From contig QCIS01000010.1 in NCBI GenBank assembly GCA_003216535.1, positions 1 to 59,042 of the forward strand: a DNA stretch of 59,042 nt, written 5' to 3'. The DNA is from Prochlorococcus sp. AG-402-N08. GTDB lineage: Bacteria > Cyanobacteriota > Cyanobacteriia > PCC-6307 > Cyanobiaceae. This document shows, piece after piece, positions 49,616-58,663 of the stretch (positions within the stretch are counted from its first letter, which is position 1; every line of letters begins with the position of its first letter). The position numbers were made by a program, and so were the translations under genes. The notes below the pieces were generated by a model. It was not told where the DNA came from, did not search any database, and saw nothing but the letters and a program-made list of their open reading frames with translations.

Positions 49616-49753
49616 TTCTAATGTTTCATTTTATCTGCACTAAATAAAATATTTAACTAATCTCCTCATATTTTAAATAGGTTGTCAATTTTAGTTAATA
49701 TTCAGTTCATTTGTTTTCAAATTTTTTTTATTGGAGAATTCTCATACGCATAT

Positions 49754-50011
49754 CTAACTCTCTTTATAAATCCAAACTTCGTCAGTTTCCTTCCATCCCT
49801 GTGAAAGTAATCTTTTATAAATTTCTCTAGCTAAATCTATTTCAACAGAAACTGTATTTGTCATTACTGGTGGTTTATTTCCTAATACTCCCAATACTTT
49901 TCCTGTATCTATAAACATATACTCAAAAACACCATCAATGCTCTTATCGTTTTTCATAAATCTTTTAACTTCTGACCTATTTGAATTAATCAACCAATAA
50001 GATTTAACCAT
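49754..50011 (-). CDS. DUF1651-like small protein
   Basis: An 85-residue protein: YWLINSNRSEVKRFMKND, then the strand-rich IDTGKVLGVLGNKPPVM and a helix AREIYKRLLSQGWKETDEVW. The closing pattern (helix, GW, W) resembles the picocyanobacterial DUF1651 family; moderate confidence. It starts 33 bp after the SRAP gene end, on the same strand. Confidence 0.55.
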   Translation of the reverse strand: MVKSYWLINSNRSEVKRFMKNDKSIDGVFEYMFIDTGKVLGVLGNKPPVMTNTVSVEIDLAREIYKRLLSQGWKETDEVWIYKES

Positions 50012-50043
50012 TAATCTAACCTTGGAATAATTAAGCGTTTCAT

Positions 50044-50682
50044 TTAAAACAAACTCATTTGATCAGTTTCTTTTTTCTTTACATCTTCTACTAACCAACC
50101 ATCGGGTGACCAACTCATCATGATTGGAAATAATCCTTTTAATTCATCTGCATCTTTAACTTGCTCTGTCCATTGTTCTTCATATCCATTAGGGACGATT
50201 ACAGGCATGCGGTGATGTAAAGGTTTAATTAAATCATTTGGATGAGTTGTTAAAACGCAGCAACTCTCAAGTTCTGCTCCATCTGGTGAGGACCACTTAC
50301 TCCAAATTCCTCCCAACCAAAAAGTCTCATAATTCGCTTTCCGAACACGATATTTTTTTTCAAAAAAACCACTCGCAGGTATTAGGCACCTTTTATGTTT
50401 CCAACTTCCACTAAATAATTTTTTTTCTTCTAAGGTTTCTGATCTTGCATTAAATGGCCTTGGTCTCTCTTTATCAAATGGGTCTTTCGCCCAAGGGGAA
50501 ATAAAGCCCCATGTCATAAAAGTAGTTTTGATCCTTCCTTCGTTTTTAATTACAAGCACAGGATCATTAGGTCTTATTAGATTTTGAGTCTTATATTTAG
50601 AATCAAGTCCATTTGGATAGTCTTGTTTCAAAACCTTTGGCAACTTCTCAAATTTAGTTTTCAGCTCAAATCTTCCGCACAT
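50044..50682 (-). CDS. SRAP-domain protein (YedK/HMCES type)
   Basis: A 212-residue protein. The catalytic Cys2 follows the initiator (MCGRFEL). Other signature parts are PFNARSETLEEK (Asn), RCLIPASGFFEKK (Glu) and LHHRMPVIV (His). SRAP proteins trap abasic sites in single-stranded DNA as a covalent cross-link and shield them. Length matches the family. The word ATGAAACGCTTAATTATT directly follows its stop codon, an imperfect copy of the repeated tail word. Confidence 0.93.
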   Translation of the reverse strand: MCGRFELKTKFEKLPKVLKQDYPNGLDSKYKTQNLIRPNDPVLVIKNEGRIKTTFMTWGFISPWAKDPFDKERPRPFNARSETLEEKKLFSGSWKHKRCLIPASGFFEKKYRVRKANYETFWLGGIWSKWSSPDGAELESCCVLTTHPNDLIKPLHHRMPVIVPNGYEEQWTEQVKDADELKGLFPIMMSWSPDGWLVEDVKKKETDQMSLF

Positions 50683-50876
50683 TAATTTTTAAAATCTTCT
50701 TAAAACTTACTTAAAAAAAACAGCAAATTTTCCTTATTTTAGATCTAATTTCAGCTTTCTCAAACAAAAAATAATAATTTTTTGATCTCAAAAAGTTTTA
50801 CATCTAAATAATTAAAAGAAAATATAGATATTGAAAACCTTCCTCAAATTTAATTTGAATGTTTCAAACTATATTT

Positions 50877-51023
50877 ATGTCAGATCCAATTCTCTATTTA
50901 TCAATGTTTCTTGGACTTGGAGGAGTTTATGTATTAATATCTTCCTTCAATGATGATGACGATGGTGATGATGATGGAGAAAAATATACTTATAATTTCG
51001 AATATACTAATTTTGCGAAATAG
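50877..51023 (+). CDS. Small membrane protein with aspartate-rich stretch, 48 residues
   Basis: One membrane helix (PILYLSMFLGLGGVYVLI) is followed by NDDDDGDDDGEK, a possible cation-binding tract, and an aromatic tail. Family unknown. Confidence 0.45.
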   Translation: MSDPILYLSMFLGLGGVYVLISSFNDDDDGDDDGEKYTYNFEYTNFAK

Positions 51024-51274
51024 TTAATAACTTTATAAGCTATAGTATCCTGATTGAAATGTGGTTTAGTTAATAGGCACTCATCTTAAAAAATTTTATA
51101 GAGTTTTGGTAATATATTTTCATTTTATTTTAATTAATTTTAAACATTATATTTTTTTTTGAATTTAATTGTTGGTCCTTTATCCGTATATGTTTGTGCA
51201 TTAAACCGTACATTTTTGTTAGTCGGTTGATGATTGAGCCTAGTTAGAACTTAGAAGTAGCAGACATAAATTAA
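51024..51274. other. Intergenic stretch without supported features
   Basis: AT-rich, no hairpin with T run and no open frame of note; presumably the promoter of the two small genes that follow. Confidence 0.4.
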
Positions 51275-51460
51275 ATGCCTTCAACACCGATCAAATCTTG
51301 TAATAAATATGTGTTGAGTTACAAAGATTCATCAAATAATACACATGAGGTAGGCTTTTATGCACGTGATGCATACGATTGCCTAATGCTTGCTAGAGAA
51401 TTCAACTCTTACGTACATGAAAATCCAGGATCTGTAATCAGAATCCAACAAAAATTTTGA
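51275..51460 (+). CDS. Small soluble protein, 61 residues
   Basis: A compact protein: KYVLSYKDSSNNTHEVGFYA, then a helix RDAYDCLMLAREFNSYVHE and strand SVIRIQQKF. The beta-alpha-beta look is regular, and codon use is more G+C-rich than its neighbours. A gene for 54 residues follows 11 bp after it. Family not recognised; of the kind widespread in marine picocyanobacteria. Confidence 0.6.
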   Translation: MPSTPIKSCNKYVLSYKDSSNNTHEVGFYARDAYDCLMLAREFNSYVHENPGSVIRIQQKF

Positions 51461-51471
51461 GGTAATTAATT

Positions 51472-51636
51472 ATGAATTTAAAAAGATCACCATTCGCAGT
51501 TCAAGATAAAACTACAAGAGATCTTGATAATGTAAAAGATTTTCCAACTCTTGCAGATTTAATGAGTGAACAGAGAGTTTCACAAAATGAAGGAAATACA
51601 GTTCACCATAGAAGAGATTTAGACTCCCTCGGTTAG
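51472..51636 (+). CDS. Small soluble protein, 54 residues
   Basis: MNLKRSPFAVQDKTTRDLDN, then FPTLADLMSEQRVSQ and a basic histidine-containing end (HHRRDLDSLG). GAGG eleven bases before the ATG is a plausible ribosome-binding site. Probably co-transcribed with the 61-residue gene. Family unknown. Confidence 0.5.
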   Translation: MNLKRSPFAVQDKTTRDLDNVKDFPTLADLMSEQRVSQNEGNTVHHRRDLDSLG

Positions 51637-51703
51637 TTATAAGAGAATAGCTGGTTACTTATTTAAAAATTAACGTTCATGATGAATGATGTTTGCGTTT
51701 CTT

Positions 51704-51871
51704 TTATAAGTTAATATTTTCTTCCTCAAGTTTTACCTTAAGCTCTATAGGCATATATGCAATATCTTTCTTTATTGCATTAATGGCATCTCTATACTTT
51801 TCAGGTTCAGCCAAAATCATTTTTATTAAATTATATTGACTTTCAATTTCTTCAGAAGAAAATTTGCCCAT
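51704..51871 (-). CDS. Small helical protein, 55 residues
   Basis: MGKFSSEEIESQYNLIKMIL and onward, two helices with many charged residues (IKKDIAYMPIELKVKLEEE). No membrane segment. Family unknown. Confidence 0.45.
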   Translation of the reverse strand: MGKFSSEEIESQYNLIKMILAEPEKYRDAINAIKKDIAYMPIELKVKLEEENINL

Positions 51872-51932
51872 AAAAAACTATACTTTCACTCCATAATAAA
51901 TTGGATGTCAAACACTAAAAAAAGATTAACTA

Positions 51933-52244
51933 TTAATTTGAGGATGCTGCAATTTCTTTATGGACGGAGAGGAATTCTTGATCTGTTAAAACTGGTGTAA
52001 CTTCAATTTCTACGCCAAAATTGTCGACCCAGGTACTACTCCATTTCCAAATATTCTGATGGTTTGAAGATGCAACTATTGCCCAACCATTAGCTCCCTC
52101 AGGATTTAATACTCGATTAAGAACTTTAAAACCATCAAATTCATCACCTTCGCATCCTCCTTCCACAAAACCCGCAAAAGCTTCTGCTCCTTGCATATGA
52201 CTTTCTTGATCTGGAAATTGCCAGTGTACGATGTAAGTTTGCAT
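51933..52244 (-). CDS. DUF3303-like small protein (paralogue)
   Basis: A 103-residue protein: TYIVHWQFPDQESHMQGAEA, central GDEFDGFKVLNRVLNPEGANG, and VEIEVTPVLTDQEF. It shares its landmarks with 574-912. Members are dimeric alpha/beta proteins of unknown role in cyanobacteria. Followed on the minus side by no close partner. Confidence 0.7.
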   Translation of the reverse strand: MQTYIVHWQFPDQESHMQGAEAFAGFVEGGCEGDEFDGFKVLNRVLNPEGANGWAIVASSNHQNIWKWSSTWVDNFGVEIEVTPVLTDQEFLSVHKEIAASSN

Positions 52245-52387
52245 GAATAAAATTATTTTTATTATTATTAATTATCGAATTTAAAAATTAAATAAAAAGT
52301 CTTTAAACACAAATTAAAATCGCATAGGCCTAAAAGGCGAAAATGGCAAAAAAAAAGACTCTTACGAGCCTAGGTGATGGGGACTCC

Positions 52388-52540
52388 TATAATGACAAAT
52401 TAAACAGAAACAAACAACCCCACAAATAGGTATTTTTTAATACTTACAAACACCATATGTGGTGCTAAAATAATTTTAAAAGGTTGGGTGATGGGGAACA
52501 TCCCGCTTTTTGATTGGGGCGAAGCTAACGCCCTTTTTTT
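52388..52540 (+). ncRNA. Candidate structured RNA with terminator
   Basis: TATAAT at 52388 could start a transcript near 52400. It would contain the palindrome CACCATATGTGGTG and end in GGGCG-loop-CGCCC (52517-52533) with T7. GGTGATGGGGA occurs twice (before the -10 box and in the body). No open frame of note. Resembles a small RNA; family not recognised. Confidence 0.4.
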
Positions 52541-52707
52541 ATTGGAAAAATTTACTTTATTCAATAAAGCCAGATCGAGGATTAGAATATTTGAAGCTTT
52601 TGGAACAAGTTATAAGAAATATGATTAAATATCTCCCAATTTGATAGAAAATGATTTTTATCGCTTTTTTGTCACTAGAGAAAAGAGTGTTTTGTCGCAA
52701 GAAATTA

Positions 52708-53046
52708 TTAATTTTCAAATATTTTTCTATTGTCAAACTTAGGACACATAGAACTCATTACATCATTTATAAGAAATTTATCTGATTTAGAAATTGGTTT
52801 TTTAAAAGTAGTCTCTAAACTTTTCTTTATGTCTTCAAGAGAATATCCGTTTTTTGCTAAGGCGCATAACAAAGCAGATGTCTCAATATGTTTTCTTTCT
52901 TTCTTATAAACTTTTACCTCAACTCCTGAAATAATGCTTCTTTTTTTTGATGCAGATATTTCATCACAGAACATGGAACTTAATAAAAGAAAAAATATTA
53001 ATAGAAATTTTCTTTTATAAAAAATTTCAGGGGTATTTAAAATCAA
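52708..53046 (-). CDS. Secreted protein, 112 residues
   Basis: Signal peptide in FLLIFFLLLSSMFCDEISA; the mature part has helices with two cysteines (TSALLCALAKNGYSLEDIKK and SSMCPKFDN). It lies 21 bp after the passenger-like gene on the same strand, so it may belong to that envelope operon. Family unknown. Confidence 0.5.
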   Translation of the reverse strand: MILNTPEIFYKRKFLLIFFLLLSSMFCDEISASKKRSIISGVEVKVYKKERKHIETSALLCALAKNGYSLEDIKKSLETTFKKPISKSDKFLINDVMSSMCPKFDNRKIFEN

Positions 53047-53067
53047 GAACTATTAAAAGGTATTTAT

Positions 53068-53991
53068 TTAACTTTCGCTAGTATCTTCAGTTGTTTCAAA
53101 AGATACGCTGAAAGGACCTGAGTCAAAACGTATGCCATCTGCAACATCATCGTATACGACAGATGTCCCATTATTTTCGACTTTAAAAGTAGTCTTTACA
53201 GATGTAGTGGATTCAGTAATGTTTACTTTAGTATCTAACTGCATTATTCCAAGTAATTTTGTTACGCCGGGGCATTCAGTTGCTGAGGCATCATCGGCGA
53301 TTAAAGTATCAGATGAATCTAATAAATAAGCACGTATTGTCCCTCCAGTAACACTTTCTTCTCCTGTAGCTGTGCATACTACTCCACCCCCTTCTAAATA
53401 ACCAAATGTAGTTAAGGGAGCTTCTGAAGTGACATATCCATCAGAAGCTGTGGGAGTGGTTGATGCCCCAGTAACTGTGCCAGCTTCGGTTATGGTGCCA
53501 TTAGTAAAGTATGTTGTTCTAGCAGCATCACCAATTGGACCATATGAGGCTTTTACATTGAAGGTCTTATTGATTTCAATGTAGGCAAATTCATATTCAC
53601 CAACTTCAGGTCTAGAGGAATATTCTTCTGAAAGATCTACTTCTCCACCTGATGCAAATGATGCAGACTCTCCATCAACTTTTTCAAAGTTAAATGAACA
53701 GGAGGAAGTATCTGGAGCACTACCGGCAGATGAAGGAGCAGGATTGCTTGTGCAAAGTCCCATTTTATAAATGGTTACGCCATATTCTTCTGGGGTTCCA
53801 TAACAACTTCCTCTAGTAGTAGATATAAAACTTGTGCCATCTCCAAAATCATTGGGACTGGTTATGGTTGAAGGGTCAGGGCATGCATCTGTTGCGTTAA
53901 CAGGATTAGAATGGCTAAGTATTGTTAGGCCTGAGGTTAGAAATAATGCAGTTGTTAAAAGTTTTTTTGATTTTAAGTTAAATTTTTTCAT
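53068..53991 (-). CDS. Secreted beta-rich protein downstream of the inverse autotransporter barrel
   Basis: From MKKFNLKSKKLLTTALFLTS the protein has a signal peptide (cleavage near PVNA) and about 280 mature residues, acidic and Ser/Thr/Gly-rich with strand-like segments (EYEFAYIEINKTFNVKASYG, STTSVKTTFKVENNG) and paired cysteines. This looks like an adhesin or passenger domain. The frame also opens at 54039, where its ATG overlaps the upstream stop (TAATG), so coupling from there is possible. No family recognised. I infer function with the barrel because of the tight linkage. Confidence 0.65.
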   Translation of the reverse strand: MKKFNLKSKKLLTTALFLTSGLTILSHSNPVNATDACPDPSTITSPNDFGDGTSFISTTRGSCYGTPEEYGVTIYKMGLCTSNPAPSSAGSAPDTSSCSFNFEKVDGESASFASGGEVDLSEEYSSRPEVGEYEFAYIEINKTFNVKASYGPIGDAARTTYFTNGTITEAGTVTGASTTPTASDGYVTSEAPLTTFGYLEGGGVVCTATGEESVTGGTIRAYLLDSSDTLIADDASATECPGVTKLLGIMQLDTKVNITESTTSVKTTFKVENNGTSVVYDDVADGIRFDSGPFSVSFETTEDTSES

Positions 53992-54038
53992 TTTTTTGTG
54001 GGTTAGGGATTTATATAAATTTGAAAATTTTTCTATCA

Positions 54039-55172
54039 TTAGTTACCTCCAACTTTACTTGTAAAACTTTTTTCAGGGCTAGTAGGTATAGCATATCTTT
54101 CAAGTAAAACATCATATTCACGTTTTACAGGTTGAGTCATTTGAGTGATCATATTTTTCTTATAGTCTTTTTTGGCAAAGATCACTGGGCTGCCGGTAAT
54201 ATTCATTCTTAAACCAAAGAATGTCTCATCTGTTCCAGGAAGAGAAGTGTTTACAGTGGTTGATGCAGCAGGCACCTCATTTGATACATAAGCCTCTAAT
54301 CCTAGATGAGGAGTAGCCTGCCAACTAACAGAACCTTCTAGACCAGAATTATCACTCCTATATTTGTAGTCCCAGTTAAACCCTCTTACAAAAAAAGCCA
54401 ATTGTGGATTATTTGGTAATCTATATCCCAATTCAACATCCCAACCATCGACAACTCTTTCTTTGTAAGAAACATCTTTGATATTTACATCTTTTTCATC
54501 AGTTATGGCCATATACCAGTTATTTCTAAGTTCAAAATCTTTCCAGAAATATTCCCCGCCAAGTCCAAGTCTGCTATGAGCATCACTATAGTCGGTCATT
54601 CTATAGTCCCAAAAAGCATTAGCTCCCACAATTGAAACATCATTGGGGCGATGTCTAATTCCTAAACCTAAGTTAGTAGTGGAACCCTCTGCATTTGTAG
54701 CTGTTGCAAATCTTGCTTGAGAAAAAGCAAGTGTTTTAATATCACTCTGATCATCTTTAGCTAGCTCTCCTAATTTCATCAAACTGTTTAAAGAGAAACT
54801 TGTATCAGATTCTGTACCCCCAGAAATATTTACGGTTGTTTGAGCAAAAAATGGGATTTTTTGTATCTCACTGTTTGCGGCTGAATTTACAAAATCATAT
54901 CCGGCATCAACCAATAAATTCTTGCCATCATTAGCCATCAAATTTGTATATTCACTACCTTCAGCATCATTATTTATTAAGGGAACAAACTTAGTTGAAT
55001 AAGTGGCTGCTTTGATAATATATTCATCTAACTTGTCTTTTGGCTCATAAATATTTTGCTTGTTTTCAGTCTGATCAAATTTGATTTCTTCAAATTTATA
55101 TTCGTTAGCTGAGAGAGGCAAAATAGAACCTAAAGCTATTGGTAGTAATGGTGCATTCCTAAAAAGGTTCAT
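54039..55172 (-). CDS. Inverse-autotransporter-type beta-barrel protein
   Basis: A 377-residue protein. The signal peptide is MNLFRNAPLLPIALGSILPL; the barrel region shows the family pattern: NLGLGIRHRPNDVSIVGANA, FWDYRMTDYSDAHSRLGLGG, WDVELGYRLPNNPQLAFFVR, ATPHLGLEAYVSNEV, ETFFGLRMNI. These match the intimin/invasin barrel domain. Classical members carry the exported passenger on the same chain, after the barrel. Here the protein ends shortly after the barrel and the passenger-like part is a separate gene starting at the stop codon. Confidence 0.8.
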   Translation of the reverse strand: MNLFRNAPLLPIALGSILPLSANEYKFEEIKFDQTENKQNIYEPKDKLDEYIIKAATYSTKFVPLINNDAEGSEYTNLMANDGKNLLVDAGYDFVNSAANSEIQKIPFFAQTTVNISGGTESDTSFSLNSLMKLGELAKDDQSDIKTLAFSQARFATATNAEGSTTNLGLGIRHRPNDVSIVGANAFWDYRMTDYSDAHSRLGLGGEYFWKDFELRNNWYMAITDEKDVNIKDVSYKERVVDGWDVELGYRLPNNPQLAFFVRGFNWDYKYRSDNSGLEGSVSWQATPHLGLEAYVSNEVPAASTTVNTSLPGTDETFFGLRMNITGSPVIFAKKDYKKNMITQMTQPVKREYDVLLERYAIPTSPEKSFTSKVGGN

Positions 55173-55599
55173 TAATTGAAAAATGTTTTTATGTATTATT
55201 GACGATTTTTCAAAAAAGTCTAGTTCTTAGCAAATAAAGTACACATTTCCAAGAGAATTCCAGTAATTTTAAATGTCTTTATATGAAATTGATCATTATC
55301 CAGATAATTTAAGTAAGTTTATAAACTAATCTAAAAATTGATAATTAATTTAAAAGTATTTCAAGAATCTTAATTTAAAGATCAAATAATTGAACAAAGA
55401 TTTATGAAATATTTTATGAAAAAAGTGTTTAAATAACAAACTTGTTTTGTTGATGTTTTCAAAATTAATCTTTTCTTTTAAAATTTATCACCCAATGAAA
55501 TATCTGGTAATTAAATAACCACAAAAGAATTTTTTATTAAAAATATTGTTTAAATCTTTAAATAAAATGTTTTAAATTTCCTGGATCTGAAATTTTAAT
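55173..55599. other. Gene-free stretch upstream of the barrel gene
   Basis: About 430 bp, extremely AT-rich. No frame with a plausible protein, no clear hairpin with T run. It should contain the promoter for the barrel-passenger pair. Confidence 0.4.
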
Positions 55600-55704
55600 T
55601 TAAATTAAACCCATCGATCCAGCTGTAAAACCAACTATTAAAAAGAATGCAAATTCTGTCAAATCTCTTGGCATGGAATTGACTATTAAATTAATTTGAG
55701 TCAT
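55600..55704 (-). CDS. Tiny membrane protein, 34 residues
   Basis: MTQINLIVNSMPRDLTEFAF, then one membrane helix running to GSMGLI. The size and a polar start before a single helix recall small photosystem or Hli-associated peptides; no family recognised. Confidence 0.4.
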   Translation of the reverse strand: MTQINLIVNSMPRDLTEFAFFLIVGFTAGSMGLI

Positions 55705-55894
55705 TTAACCTTGTGCTCCTCAGGTTTATAAATTCATAAAAATATAACTAGGAATTTTTTTTTTTGAGGTCTAAGTTTGTTTTTTTTCTTTTTTCTAAAG
55801 ATTTGAATATTTAAAACCAAATTTAATGTTTGATTACATTGATTTCAATTTTTATAATTTTTGCTATATTTACAAAAAAATGTAATACTCACTG

Positions 55895-56065
55895 ATGGAA
55901 TATAAGAAGAAGTCATTATCAAATCTTGACATAAAAAAAGATTATGAAGAAATAGATACAAGATTAGCTTCAGGTTGGTATGTTGATGATCTTAATACTC
56001 CAAAAAAGAGAATTTACAAAACAAAAAAAACATCTTTCAAGGTATCTAAAAAGTTAAATTACTGA
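55895..56065 (+). CDS. Small basic protein, 56 residues
   Basis: MEYKKKSLSNLDIKKDYEEI, then LASGWYVDDLNTPKKRIYKT and a lysine-rich end. Soluble; possibly nucleic-acid binding because of its charge. Family unknown. Confidence 0.5.
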   Translation: MEYKKKSLSNLDIKKDYEEIDTRLASGWYVDDLNTPKKRIYKTKKTSFKVSKKLNY

Positions 56066-56141
56066 TTAAAAGATTTTTTCATAATTATTAATTAGTTATA
56101 AAACTTTAAAAAAAAATCTTATTCTTGGGATCAACTTTAAA

Positions 56142-58310
56142 TCAGTATTTAAAATAATTTTTCCATTTATCAAGGTATTTTTTTGAATTGGTAAAATAAT
56201 TCTCATAATTTTTCCATTTTGCAATTGATGATTTGTAAAGTGGTTGAACAACTTGTGAAGAAGAGGGAGTATTTATTTTTCCTCTTTTATGAGCAGTATT
56301 TCTATAATTTTTTATATTTTCATCCCAAGTAACATCTAAAAAATTTAAAACTTTTAAAATATGACCATCAAAATCTTCAATCAAATCTTCATATTTTGAG
56401 GTAATGTAATTTATTTTTAATTTTGTCTTATAGTCCAACCAAATACTCATGGTTAAATCATAAATTTGCGAAGCTGAATTTAGACTTCGGAAGTTTGACA
56501 TTGCATTATTTGGCTCAAATGATTGTTGGAAGCAAGATAAGACAGTATCGTATGGATTCCTATGAGTGAAAATTATTTTTGAATTTGGAAATAATAAATT
56601 TATAAGAGGTAAGCAAACGGTTTGGAATGGAAATTTATCAATTAGTATTTTTGCACTTTTGTTATCACAATTGTTTCTCAAGATTTCCAAATAGTGATTT
56701 CGTAAAACATCCTGTTCACTTGAGGTTAGTTTATGAAGTTCATCAAGATTATATTTAAATTTTGATTTTATAACTTGCTCTACAGAGTTTATTAATGGTT
56801 TTTCTTCTACTACATCAATTTCTGGATGACTTCTTAAAATAGTATCCAGCAATGTAGTGCCTGATCTCGGGAATCCTATTAAAAAAACTGGCGAAAATTC
56901 ATTATCTTTTATTGAATTGTTTTTAACAATAAAATTTTTATTATCTAGATTTCTTCTGTAAGTATGTATGTAGTTTTGAAAAATCTTTGGATTAAAATTT
57001 TCATATTTTAAATTAAGTTGACAATTCTCAAAACATTTAAAGGCTTCATCATAATTTCCAACTTTTTCTTCAATAAATGCTCTATAAGACCAATAAAGGA
57101 GATTTGTTTGATGATCAGTATTTTTTACCCATTCATCAGAAACTTGATCAATTAATTTTTTGGCTTTGATGAAATCATTTTCTCTAAAACAAATTCTCGC
57201 TTGAAACAACAATTTTTCGTTAATAATGTTTTTATTTCCCTTTAAAGTTTTTAACTTTTTTTTTAATTTTTTTATATTGTTGGTCTTCTCATAAAGTCTA
57301 AAAAGATTTCTGTAAGCATAACTATAGTTTTCATTAATTTGAATTACGCCAAGAAATAATTCTTCTGCCTCTAATAACTTGTCGAGGTCAATTTTGATTG
57401 ATCCCAAATTAACATAAGCTAACTCAAATTTAGGATTGTGATTTATAGCTTTTTCAGTAAATTTTTCTGCCTCAATAAGATTACCTTGCTTTGATAGGAG
57501 AGAACCGAGATTATCATAAGCGAGAGAAAAATCTGATTTAAGTTCAATTGCCTTTCGATAAACTAATTCGGCTTCCTTATTTTTATTTTTCTTGGATAAA
57601 ATGTTCCCCAAGTTATTTAGTGCCATTGGTGAATTTGGATTTACTTGAAGTGCTTTTTTTAAAACTTCTTCTCCTTCATCAATTTTCCCCAATTCATTTA
57701 ACACTGCACCTAAATTGATTAGTGCAGAATCTGATTTAGGATTAATTTCAAGAGCATCTCTTAAGAATCTCTCGGCTTGATTAGAATTACTTAAATCTCT
57801 TAAGACACAGGCTAAATTGACTAAAGTATTAATGTCCTTTGGACTTATTTCCAAACCTCTCCTCAAAAAGGATTCCGCTTTTTCGAAATTACCTTCTCCT
57901 ACGAATATTCCAGCCATATTGGAATATGGCTTCAAGTAATTAGGATTCAATTCAATAACTTTATTTAAAAGTTTTTTAGCGATATCACTTTTTCCTTTAA
58001 TAATCATTACATTGGCTAAGTTAATATATGCTTCTAAACTGTTTGGGAATTTTTTAATTGATTCATCAAATAACAATATTGCTTTATCAAACTGTTTTAA
58101 ATTTGAATAAATAGTCCCAAGATTAATAAAAATCCTAGGGTCATAAACTCTATTTTTAATTAAATAATTATATATTTCTGAAGCTTGTTTAATTCTTCCA
58201 CTTGAATGAAATGAAAATGCATTGGATATCAATTTATCTATTTCCGCATTACTAATTTTTATTTCCTCTGATTTTTTTATCTTTCTATTGTCACTCCCAA
58301 ATCCTTTCAT
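56142..58310 (-). CDS. TPR-repeat sulfotransferase
   Basis: A 722-residue protein. Residues about 25-370 are ten or so tetratricopeptide repeats (for example PRIFINLGTIYSNLKQFDKA, ALINLGAVLNELGKIDEGEE), followed by a helical linker. The C-terminal sulfotransferase domain has FLIGFPRSGTTLLDTILRSH (PAPS loop) and KIIFTHRNPYDTVLSCFQQS (3'-phosphate segment). This TPR-sulfotransferase architecture is widespread in marine picocyanobacteria. Probably sulfates surface glycans or proteins presented through the TPR part. Confidence 0.9.
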   Translation of the reverse strand: MKGFGSDNRKIKKSEEIKISNAEIDKLISNAFSFHSSGRIKQASEIYNYLIKNRVYDPRIFINLGTIYSNLKQFDKAILLFDESIKKFPNSLEAYINLANVMIIKGKSDIAKKLLNKVIELNPNYLKPYSNMAGIFVGEGNFEKAESFLRRGLEISPKDINTLVNLACVLRDLSNSNQAERFLRDALEINPKSDSALINLGAVLNELGKIDEGEEVLKKALQVNPNSPMALNNLGNILSKKNKNKEAELVYRKAIELKSDFSLAYDNLGSLLSKQGNLIEAEKFTEKAINHNPKFELAYVNLGSIKIDLDKLLEAEELFLGVIQINENYSYAYRNLFRLYEKTNNIKKLKKKLKTLKGNKNIINEKLLFQARICFRENDFIKAKKLIDQVSDEWVKNTDHQTNLLYWSYRAFIEEKVGNYDEAFKCFENCQLNLKYENFNPKIFQNYIHTYRRNLDNKNFIVKNNSIKDNEFSPVFLIGFPRSGTTLLDTILRSHPEIDVVEEKPLINSVEQVIKSKFKYNLDELHKLTSSEQDVLRNHYLEILRNNCDNKSAKILIDKFPFQTVCLPLINLLFPNSKIIFTHRNPYDTVLSCFQQSFEPNNAMSNFRSLNSASQIYDLTMSIWLDYKTKLKINYITSKYEDLIEDFDGHILKVLNFLDVTWDENIKNYRNTAHKRGKINTPSSSQVVQPLYKSSIAKWKNYENYFTNSKKYLDKWKNYFKY

Positions 58311-58663
58311 TTACTTAGAGTCTTGATGATTTATAACCTACTAGAAATTAACTTACCTCTGAATTACTCAATTTGTTACCTAGAAATTAATATTTCTTGT
58401 GAATTTCAACAATAAAACCAAAAAATTTTTTGCAAAAGGACACTAATATTTCCGTCACATTTAAATTTGAATTACTAGATTTATTTTATGTTTTCCCTCA
58501 AATCCCTTTGATACTAAATGATCCTACCTTTTTAACTTAAATTATTTATTTAAATAAATAAAAAAAATAAGTACTTAATACAATCTGTATCGGTTGATAC
58601 TTGAATATTGTCTAAATTTTACGTTATCTTAAGGTGTCCTTTAAATTTCGTGTGAGGAAATTT
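58311..58663. promoter_or_regulatory. Porin upstream region
   Basis: No gene. Contains hairpin GTATC-GGTT-GATAC (58587-58600) about 65 bp before the porin start and AGGA upstream of the ATG (58656). It is likely the promoter and leader of the porin. Confidence 0.45.
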
